This document shows positions 1 through 4,533 of a DNA stretch of 5,056 nt, in pieces (the stretch's first letter is position 1; every line of letters starts with the position of its first letter). The stretch lies in the NCBI GenBank assembly GCA_959599095.1, contig CAUGGC010000053.1:1-5056 (forward strand), read 5' to 3'. The stretch comes from an uncultured Collinsella sp. GTDB taxonomy: Bacteria > Actinomycetota > Coriobacteriia > Coriobacteriales > Coriobacteriaceae. Below the pieces are notes generated by a model, which searched no databases, had not been told where the DNA came from, and saw only the letters and a program-made list of their open reading frames with translations. Both the position numbers and the translations under genes were made by a program.

Positions 1-17
1 TAAGGAAGGGGCGCCCG

Positions 18-221
18 ATGGACCGAGCGGGACTCATCACCCTGGAGCAGGCCCGGGCGGCCGGGCTCTCCTTCGACGAGCCGGAGCCGAGGGCGTGCCC
101 GCATTGCGGCGCCGCCCTCGGGGTTTCGGGTCGGAGGGGCGGAGGCGTGCGGCATGAGTCGGCACGGACGGCTTTCCCGTGTCGCTTGCGGCCGATGTGC
201 GCACGGGACCGCTGGCGGTGA
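18..221 (+). CDS. Small hypothetical protein with one CPHC zinc-knuckle half; possibly the broken N-terminus of a larger gene
   Basis: This is a 67-codon frame starting at an ATG six bases behind a strong SD (GGAAGGGG, 4-11). Residues 1-34 look truly coding: nearly every third codon base is G or C, and they contain a short LITLEQARAAGL helix, an acidic linker and a CPHCGAAL zinc-knuckle half at about residues 27-34. After about base 120 the quality drops: the protein becomes Arg/Gly-rich and no second CxxC appears in this frame. In the next frame (codons starting at 121) an open stretch runs to a TGA at 268-270 and carries a CGRC motif, which would complete a two-knuckle zinc ribbon if a one-base shift had occurred near 120. 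A helix followed by CPxCG recalls the front of phage or mobile-element DnaC-like ATPases in high-GC Gram-positives, but that is a weak guess from memory. Function is unknown. It could be intact, truncated or frameshifted. Confidence 0.45.
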   Translation: MDRAGLITLEQARAAGLSFDEPEPRACPHCGAALGVSGRRGGGVRHESARTAFPCRLRPMCARDRWR

Positions 222-273
222 GGCTTTCGTTGCGCGGAACGGCTACGGTGCTGCGCGACACGTCCGTTGAGAG

Positions 274-280
274 AAGGAGG
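274..280 (+). promoter_or_regulatory. Strong ribosome binding site that fixes the start at 288
   Basis: AAGGAGG is a near-perfect match to the anti-SD of 16S rRNA and stands seven bases before the ATG at 288. An in-frame TTG lies upstream at 267, but it precedes the SD and has none of its own, so the ATG is preferred. Confidence 0.8.
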
Positions 281-287
281 CGAGCCG

Positions 288-560
288 ATGTTGGGCTACG
301 AAGAGAAGTTGGAGCGCATCGAGCTCATTGATGCCGCATGCGACGCCGGGAGGCTTGCGAAGGGACTTGACCAGTTGCTCGAGTCCCTGGCGCATGCCGA
401 CCAGCTGGACCCACTCGACGTCGAGGGGATCCTGGCCCTGAGGTCGATAAGCGAGAAGTGCGCCGCGCGCATCGGCGACGCGGCACGCATCCTGGAGGCG
501 CAGAACAAGATCCTCTACGCCGAAGAGCGGACAAACGCCAAGCCTTGCGGAAACCAATGA
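288..560 (+). CDS. Hypothetical 90-residue helical protein
   Basis: The protein is small, charged and soluble, beginning MLGYEEKLERIEL. It appears almost entirely alpha-helical: amphipathic stretches at about residues 3-36 and 43-80 are joined by a DQLDPLD turn, giving a likely helical hairpin or short coiled coil. There is no signal peptide, membrane segment or metal-binding cysteine pair; the two or three cysteines are scattered. The SD is excellent and third codon positions are GC-rich, so I believe it is translated. It lies 66 bases behind the preceding small gene on the same strand and converges on kdpE, leaving a 206-base gap. I do not recognise the family. Its size and company suggest an accessory or mobile-element cargo gene rather than part of the Kdp system, but nothing in the sequence proves that. 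Confidence 0.65.
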   Translation: MLGYEEKLERIELIDAACDAGRLAKGLDQLLESLAHADQLDPLDVEGILALRSISEKCAARIGDAARILEAQNKILYAEERTNAKPCGNQ

Positions 561-562
561 GC

Positions 563-663
563 GCAGCTCGAATCAGAAGCTGTTCTCTAAACCAACTAGG
601 GTTTCCTTTGCCGCTCGAATAAAGCTTGGAAAGCGGCACGTCGGAGACGGGCCTGCCGCTCGA
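563..663 (+). repeat. Three spaced direct copies of GC(C/A)GCTCGA in the gap behind the hypothetical gene
   Basis: Copies start at 563 (GCAGCTCGAAT), 610 (GCCGCTCGAAT) and 655 (GCCGCTCGACC), spaced 47 and 45 bases. The last two share the 10-mer TGCCGCTCGA (609-618 and 654-663). An inverted copy of the core, AGCGGCA (632-638), sits midway between them and could pair with either neighbour, giving mutually exclusive stems with 16- to 17-base loops. No T-run follows on either strand, so this is not a canonical terminator. I see no gene in 561-766; besides these repeats the gap holds only the stem-loop at 687-752. Confidence 0.4.
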
Positions 664-686
664 CCGCCTACTCCATCCCGCCCATC

Positions 687-752
687 AATTACGGTGAAAT
701 ACGGATGTTTTGGCTGTCAAAGGCCTTATCTACTCCGTATTCCACCGCAACT
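687..752 (-). terminator. Long stem-loop just downstream of kdpE, probable 3' end or transcript-stabilising structure
   Basis: An inverted repeat pairs 734-752 with 687-705. Read as RNA on the kdpE strand, all 19 positions pair, with three G.U wobbles and no mismatch. The core is CGGUGGAAUACGGA against UCCGUAUUUCACCG, and the loop is 28 bases. The stem starts 14 bases past the kdpE stop. Read on the plus strand, the three wobbles become A.C mismatches, so the structure is matched to the kdpDE transcript and not to the gene coming from the left. No U-tract follows, only AAUU within the stem end and then a G-rich stretch, so it is not a textbook Rho-independent terminator. It may be a U-less terminator or a 3' protective hairpin. 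Confidence 0.55.
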
Positions 753-766
753 TCTTGTGGGGTGGG

Positions 767-1471
767 CTAGAGACGCTGCATGCGGTACCCGACACCCATG
801 TGCGTCTGAACCATCTTGGGGTGAGAGGGGTCTGCCTCGATCTTCTTGCGCAGAGTGCGCATGAACACGCGCAGGCTCGCCAGATCGCTGTCCCAGCTCG
901 TGCCCCATATCTCGCGGGTGATGAAGGTGTGGGTGAGCACCTTGTCGACGTTTTTCGCCAGAAGGACGAGCAATTTGTACTCGGTTGGGGTGAGCGAGAG
1001 CTCGCGTCCGTCTTTCGTCGCGTATCCCGCGGCGTAGTCGATATGCAGCGGACCGTTGTCGAACGTGCTCGCTTCTGTCGACTCGCTCGACGCCATCGAG
1101 GAACGCCTCAAATTCGCACGGACGCGCGCGAGCAACTCATCCACAGAAAAGGGCTTGGTGAGGTAGTCGTCTGCCCCTGCGTCAAGTGCTGCAATCTTGT
1201 CGGAATCTTCGGTGCGCGCCGAAATGACGATAATGGGGACTGCCGACCAGCTTCGGATCTTAGTGATGACCTCGATACCGTCAATGTCGGGAAGGCCGAG
1301 GTCGAGCATGATGAGGCTGGGGCCGTGCGACACCGCATCCATGATGGCGGCCTGGCCGTCGCAAACCTTGCTCACGACATAGCCGTGGAGGTCAAGCGCG
1401 GTCGAAACGAGGTTTTGAACGGTCAGGTCATCTTCGACCAGGAGGATGCGTGGCTTAGCGGCATTATTCAT
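767..1471 (-). CDS. kdpE: KdpE, response regulator of the potassium-responsive KdpDE system
   Basis: A 234-residue OmpR/PhoB-type DNA-binding response regulator; when phosphorylated by KdpD it activates transcription of kdpFABC. The receiver domain spans about residues 6-122 with the acidic pair Glu13/Asp14-Asp15, phosphoacceptor Asp57 in the LIMLDLGLPD strand, switch residue Ser84 and Lys106 in the TKPF motif. The winged-helix effector domain spans about 135-232, with the LTPTEYKLL signature (160-168), the recognition-helix region around SLRVFMRTLRKK (199-210) and the C-terminal GVGYRM wing. All catalytic residues are present. I start it at the ATG at 1471, giving MNNAAKPRILLVEDD and the usual receiver onset, behind a GAGGAG SD (1482-1487) ten bases upstream. 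The first eight bases overlap the end of kdpD, so translation is probably coupled. Length and motifs are normal for the family. Confidence 0.97.
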   Translation of the reverse strand: MNNAAKPRILLVEDDLTVQNLVSTALDLHGYVVSKVCDGQAAIMDAVSHGPSLIMLDLGLPDIDGIEVITKIRSWSAVPIIVISARTEDSDKIAALDAGADDYLTKPFSVDELLARVRANLRRSSMASSESTEASTFDNGPLHIDYAAGYATKDGRELSLTPTEYKLLVLLAKNVDKVLTHTFITREIWGTSWDSDLASLRVFMRTLRKKIEADPSHPKMVQTHMGVGYRMQRL

Positions 1472-4199
1472 GAATCTCGATCTCCTCAGCGGGCAGGGTA
1501 AAACGGAAGACGGCCCCATGGGGGTGGTTGTCGCGAATTTCGATGACGCCGCCATGCGCCTCCACGATGGAGCGGCAGAGCGACAGCCCAAGGCCGATGC
1601 TTCGACGCGAATCCACGGGCCGCGTATTGCCTGAGGTAAAGAAGCGCTCAAAGATATGAGGCTTGTCGCAGTCTGCCACACCCGGCCCATCGTCTGCGAC
1701 GTCCACCACGACGAACGCGCCCTCGCGACGTGCGCTGACGGTGACAGTCGAGTCCTCGGGCGTGTATTTGAAGGCGTTCATGATGAGATTCGTAAGCACC
1801 TGCATGATGAGATGGACGTCGATGCGTACCAGCAGGATGTCGTCAGTGTGGTCGATGGTGACGGTACGCCCATGCGATGCTTGGGCGACATGGCTGAGGG
1901 CGGCCTCGATGACCTCGTCGATGAGCTCGGATGTAAAGTTGAGGCGAATGGTGCCGTCCTCGACGCGTGTGATGGCGAGGAGGTTCTCCACGGTATCGAT
2001 AAGCCAGAGGGAGTCGTCGTAGATGGCATCGGCAAGATCGCAGCGTTGTTCGAGGCTGAGCTTCTCGTCGCTCTTCCGGAGGATTGCCGCAGATCCGGAT
2101 ATAGCCGTGAGGGGTGTCCTCAAATCGTGGCCGATGGAGCGCAAAAGGTTGGCGCGCAGCTGCTCGTTTTTCGCCAAGACCGCAGCCTCTTCGCGCTCTT
2201 GCGCCGCCCGGTCGCTTTCGAGCGCCAAGGCGCATTCACCTACGATAGATAGGACGATCGAATGCTCGAAGGCTTCGATCTCGCGCCCCTCCAGGGCGAT
2301 ACCGATGACACCGAATACCTTGTCGCCGGTGCGAACCGCGAGGTAGAGACAGCGCGCCTCAGGCAGGGTCCGCGTGCTTGCGCCCGCGCGCTTGTTGTTG
2401 GTGTAGGTCCAGGTTGCAACGGCGCGCTCGTAGTCGGTGAGCAGCGACGCGGATCGGTTTTCGGTGCCAGCGGACTCATAGAGCGCCTTGCCGAGCGTGC
2501 CGTGTTCGGCGGGGTAGAAGACCACGTCGAGTTTTAGCAGTTTGACGAGTTGGTTCATGGCGACGCGGGCGCACTCCTCCGCGCTATGGGCTTGCTGCAA
2601 GAGCTGGTTCGTTTCGAGGAGTACGCGCGTTTTGAATGCGTTCTCGGCGGAGGTACGGGCATTGTCGGCGATGCGCGCAGTTAACTCGCCGGCGACCATA
2701 GCGGTAGCGAACATGATGCCGAACGTGACCAGATAGCTTCGGTCGTAGCTGGCGAGCGAAAACAGAGGCGTGACGAAGCAGAAGTTGTAAAGCACTACAG
2801 AGAGCACGCTCGATACGATCGTGCAGATACGCCCCGTCGTGGTGACGGCGGTCAGCAGGGCCGTGAGGATATAGAGGGATATGATGCTGGAATCGGCAAA
2901 TCCCAGATGGCGGAAAGCCGTGCCGATCGCCGTGGCGGCAAGAGAGAGGGCCAGCGTGCGAAGCACGTTTCGGCTGCTGGGCGGCTGCAGGGCGAGCGCA
3001 TGGCGGCGTCCTTTGGGTCGGGAGGGCGGAGTCGACTGTTCTGGAATGATGTAAATGTCGAGGTTCGGGGCGAATGTTATGAGCTGTTCTACGAGAGATT
3101 TGCGGCCGAAGAGGGCCTGACGGACGCTGCTGCGCTCGCCCGTGCGCCCCATGACGATCTTCGAAATACCCGACAGGCGCGCGAACTCGGAGATCTGAAA
3201 CGCGATGTCGTCGCCATAGACGGTTTCCATATGTGCTCCGAGCTGCTCGGCTAGGGCGATATTGGCTGCAAGCTTGGTGCGCTCATCATCGCTCATGGCT
3301 TGCGTGCGCGGGCTCTCTACGAACAGGGCGACGAGCTCGCTGCGAAACGCTTTCGCCATGCGTGCGGCGGCACGGACGATGCGGGGATTGGTCGGCGCCG
3401 GGGAGACGCAGACTAAGATACGCTCCCTGGTGTAGTAGTCACGGTTTCCCAGCACGCGTGCGGCGTCTGTGAGGTGGCCGGTGCGATCGGCGCAGCGGCG
3501 CAGCGCGATTTCTCGGAGTGCGGTGAGGTTCTCGACGGTAAAAAAATGCTGTTGCGCTCGGTCGGCTTGTGCGGGACGGTAGACGAGGCCGGCGCGAAGG
3601 CGCTCAAGTAGGTCTTCGGGCTCTATGTCGACGAGCTCGACCTGGTCGGCATCATCGAAGATACGGTCGGGGATTCGTTCGCTCACGACAACGCCGGTGA
3701 TGGATGCAACCATGTCGTTTAGGCTCTCGATATGCTGAACGTTCACGGTCGTATAGACGTCGATGCCCGCATGTAGAAGTTCCTCGACGTCTTGATAGCG
3801 TTTGTCGTGGCGAGACCCCGGCGCATTCGTATGGGCGAGCTCGTCGACAAGGATGAGCTGAGGGGCGCGTTCGATAGCCGCATCTAGATCGAACTCGCTG
3901 AGCGCAATGCCGTTGTGCTCGATGAGTTTACAGGGCACGTTCTCAAGCCCTTGTGCAAGATGGGCAGTTGCCGGACGTTCGTGCGGCTCGATGTATCCCG
4001 CGACGACGTCGACACCTCGCCGCTTGGCGGCGTGGGCGGCTTGAAGCATCGCATAGGTTTTGCCTGTGCCAGCAGCGTAGCCAAAGAAAATCTTGAGGTG
4101 TCCCCGGCTGGTTCGAGCGTCATCGGCGGCCTCGTCTTTCTCAATTGCCTTGAGGATGAGGTCTGGATTGACGCGAGTGTCCGATGCGTCGCGCTGCAT
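1464..4199 (-). CDS. kdpD: KdpD, membrane sensor histidine kinase for potassium limitation and turgor
   Basis: A 911-residue inner-membrane kinase/phosphatase that autophosphorylates at low potassium and passes phosphate to KdpE (E. coli KdpD: 894). In order: the KdpD N-terminal domain (about 32-240) with Walker A GYAAGTGKT (40-48) and Walker-B-like LILVDELAHTN (115-125); a universal-stress (Usp) domain (258-386); four membrane helices at about 411-430, 436-452, 455-478 and 489-507 (the DUF4118-type block); a GAF-like linker (520-660); HisKA with phosphoacceptor His691 in SIGHDLRTPL; and HATPase_c with N-box Asn804/Asn808, DDGPG (836-840) and GLGL (869-872). All catalytic motifs look intact. 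The ATG at 4199 is chosen because AGAAAGG (4207-4213) lies seven bases before it and the protein then starts in the usual short tail before the ATPase domain; extension to 4295 adds a Cys/Arg/His-rich stretch unlike KdpD. It is transcribed away from kdpF and overlaps kdpE by 8 bases. Confidence 0.97.
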   Translation of the reverse strand: MQRDASDTRVNPDLILKAIEKDEAADDARTSRGHLKIFFGYAAGTGKTYAMLQAAHAAKRRGVDVVAGYIEPHERPATAHLAQGLENVPCKLIEHNGIALSEFDLDAAIERAPQLILVDELAHTNAPGSRHDKRYQDVEELLHAGIDVYTTVNVQHIESLNDMVASITGVVVSERIPDRIFDDADQVELVDIEPEDLLERLRAGLVYRPAQADRAQQHFFTVENLTALREIALRRCADRTGHLTDAARVLGNRDYYTRERILVCVSPAPTNPRIVRAAARMAKAFRSELVALFVESPRTQAMSDDERTKLAANIALAEQLGAHMETVYGDDIAFQISEFARLSGISKIVMGRTGERSSVRQALFGRKSLVEQLITFAPNLDIYIIPEQSTPPSRPKGRRHALALQPPSSRNVLRTLALSLAATAIGTAFRHLGFADSSIISLYILTALLTAVTTTGRICTIVSSVLSVVLYNFCFVTPLFSLASYDRSYLVTFGIMFATAMVAGELTARIADNARTSAENAFKTRVLLETNQLLQQAHSAEECARVAMNQLVKLLKLDVVFYPAEHGTLGKALYESAGTENRSASLLTDYERAVATWTYTNNKRAGASTRTLPEARCLYLAVRTGDKVFGVIGIALEGREIEAFEHSIVLSIVGECALALESDRAAQEREEAAVLAKNEQLRANLLRSIGHDLRTPLTAISGSAAILRKSDEKLSLEQRCDLADAIYDDSLWLIDTVENLLAITRVEDGTIRLNFTSELIDEVIEAALSHVAQASHGRTVTIDHTDDILLVRIDVHLIMQVLTNLIMNAFKYTPEDSTVTVSARREGAFVVVDVADDGPGVADCDKPHIFERFFTSGNTRPVDSRRSIGLGLSLCRSIVEAHGGVIEIRDNHPHGAVFRFTLPAEEIEIHE

Positions 4200-4206
4200 A
4201 GCGTAG

Positions 4207-4213
4207 CCTTTCT
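4207..4213 (-). promoter_or_regulatory. Ribosome binding site that decides the kdpD start
   Basis: AGAAAGG on the minus strand stands seven bases before the ATG at 4199. The in-frame upstream ATGs at 4235 and 4295 have no comparable purine-rich sequence, and the one at 4295 would lie upstream of the proposed transcription start. Confidence 0.65.
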
Positions 4214-4231
4214 GAAACGTTGTCCATGCGT

Positions 4232-4260
4232 GCATACGCGGTGAGGACGCCACTGTATGC
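4232..4260 (-). repeat. Inverted repeat GCATAC/GTATGC in the kdpD leader
   Basis: Perfect 6-bp arms (4232-4237 and 4255-4260) are separated by 17 bases, in which GTG/CAC (4241-4243, 4251-4253) adds a 3-bp inner helix under a 7-base loop. One arm overlaps a second small palindrome, GCGT-GCAT-ACGC (4229-4240), so two alternative hairpins are possible. It lies between the proposed kdpD -10 and the kdpD SD, so it could act as a DNA operator or as RNA structure. No known motif was recognised. Confidence 0.4.
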
Positions 4261-4271
4261 TCGCGAGGTCG

Positions 4272-4300
4272 AGTATAGGCGCACTGCAGCCGCAATAGTG
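4272..4300 (-). promoter_or_regulatory. Candidate kdpDE promoter
   Basis: A minus-strand TATACT (4272-4277) matches the -10 consensus at five of six positions and lies about 70 bases from the kdpD ATG. Seventeen bases further upstream (4295-4300) the -35 position reads CACTAT, a poor match, so the promoter is predicted to be weak or activator-dependent. The tandem heptamer at 4311-4330 would then sit at roughly -45 to -65, a usual place for an OmpR-family activator. This allows autoregulation by KdpE. Confidence 0.45.
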
Positions 4301-4310
4301 CTTTCTACCT

Positions 4311-4330
4311 GCATCTTTACGGCATCTTAA
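4311..4330. promoter_or_regulatory. Tandem heptamer, candidate KdpE operator
   Basis: GCATCTT occurs at 4311-4317 and 4322-4328, separated by TACG. The repeat period is therefore exactly 11 bp, one helical turn, and the 7-4-7 layout is that of PhoB-type boxes, which OmpR-family dimers bind head to tail. A degenerate third unit (GCTTTCT, 4300-4306) precedes it in the same phase. The site ends four bases before the presumed kdpF -35, the position expected for a KdpE activator site, and lies between the two divergent promoters. Assignment to KdpE is inference from position and geometry; the sequence is not the T-rich E. coli box. Confidence 0.55.
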
Positions 4331-4333
4331 GGA

Positions 4334-4353
4334 CGTGAGCCCCGGCCCTCACG
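4334..4353. repeat. Inverted repeat CGTGAG-N8-CTCACG over the presumed kdpF -35 and spacer
   Basis: Perfect 6-bp arms (4334-4339 and 4348-4353) flank the GC-only centre CCCCGGCC. The two half-site centres are 14 bp apart. It lies between the tandem heptamer and the -10, where a bound repressor would block the promoter. It could also form a hairpin followed by CCTCTTTAAT, but the stem is short for a terminator. Confidence 0.4.
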
Positions 4354-4363
4354 CCTCTTTAAT
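4335..4363 (+). promoter_or_regulatory. Candidate kdpFABC promoter
   Basis: TTTAAT (4358-4363) matches the -10 consensus at five of six positions. With a 17-base spacer the -35 is GTGAGC (4335-4340), only three of six, as expected for an activator-dependent promoter. The tandem heptamer ends just upstream. A start about seven bases after the -10 (near 4370) would begin the transcript almost exactly where the structured leader begins (4373), which supports both calls. Confidence 0.45.
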
Positions 4364-4372
4364 CCCTAGAAG

Positions 4373-4446
4373 CGTTTACTGTCCCCAGACGCTTGCGAGA
4401 GCAGGCGTCCGAGACATCGGACCGCGCGTGAAAGGGGCGGTAAATG
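4373..4446 (+). promoter_or_regulatory. Structured kdpF leader RNA that can sequester the SD and start codon
   Basis: Three helices are visible. P1 pairs 4373-4386 with 4434-4446: CGUUUACUG against CGGUAAAUG (two G.U wobbles), then a bulged U4382, then CCCC against the SD GGGG; in all 13 bp, including all three bases of the kdpF AUG. P2, one base inside P1, is a 9-bp stem (4388-4396 with 4401-4409, one G.U) capped by a GAGA (GNRA-type) tetraloop. P3 pairs GUCCGA (4407-4412) with UCGGAC (4417-4422) around GACA and shares three bases with the foot of P2, so the full forms of P2 and P3 compete. GUCC at 4381-4384 could also pair with GGAC at 4419-4422, opening P1. The expected role is translational control of kdpF and, through coupling, kdpABC. 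No known riboswitch consensus (including the ydaO-type c-di-AMP riboswitch) was recognised. Confidence 0.55.
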
Positions 4447-4530
4447 GACATCCTCATTCCCATCATCGGAGTCGTCTGCATTGGACTCCTTATCTATTAC
4501 ATCTACATTCTGATGAGGAGTGATTCGTAA
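4444..4530 (+). CDS. kdpF: KdpF, small membrane subunit of the Kdp potassium pump
   Basis: A 28-residue single-span membrane peptide that stabilises the KdpFABC complex (29 residues in E. coli). After MDI, a hydrophobic helix of about 21 residues, rich in Ile, Leu, Val and Tyr, runs to a short polar tail (MRSDS). The start follows AAAGGGG (4431-4437) with six bases between. The gene ends three bases before the kdpA ATG, the usual kdpF-kdpA order and spacing, so identity rests on size, topology and position. The SD and the AUG are both predicted to be buried in the P1 helix of the leader. Confidence 0.9.
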   Translation: MDILIPIIGVVCIGLLIYYIYILMRSDS

Positions 4531-4533
4531 ACT

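Noticed and set aside
589..604. Hairpin AAACC-N6-GGTTT after the hypothetical gene as a terminator.
   Set aside because: The stem is only 5 bp, A/T-heavy, and is followed by CCTTTG rather than a T-run.
742..757. Short hairpin CCGCAA-CTTC-TTGTGG near the end of kdpE as the terminator.
   Set aside because: It is short, lacks a T-run, contains a mismatch on the kdpE strand, and overlaps the much longer stem at 687-752, which is favoured.
710..1501. Long open frame on the plus strand opposite kdpE (263 codons), with further plus-strand frames opposite kdpD.
   Set aside because: They are antisense shadows of clear kdpE and kdpD coding sequence, without an SD or recognisable protein features; GC-rich genes commonly leave such open antisense frames.
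1472..1690. 73-residue N-terminal extension of KdpE.
   Set aside because: It overlaps the kdpD kinase domain in another frame, reads as low-complexity Ser/Arg sequence, and the ATG at 1471 has its own GAGGAG and the normal receiver-domain start.
4200..4295. 32-residue N-terminal extension of KdpD to the ATG at 4295.
   Set aside because: The added residues are unlike KdpD, the extended frame crosses the candidate promoter, and the SD points to 4199.
4375..4380. TTTACT as an alternative kdpF -10.
   Set aside because: It matches the consensus less well than TTTAAT at 4358-4363, its -35 position (CGCCTC) is very poor, and these bases are better explained as the 5' strand of the P1 helix.
4370..4446. 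ydaO-type c-di-AMP riboswitch upstream of kdpF.
   Set aside because: This class is a natural candidate before potassium genes, but the leader is only about 75 bases and I cannot find its conserved sequence blocks or multi-helix layout.
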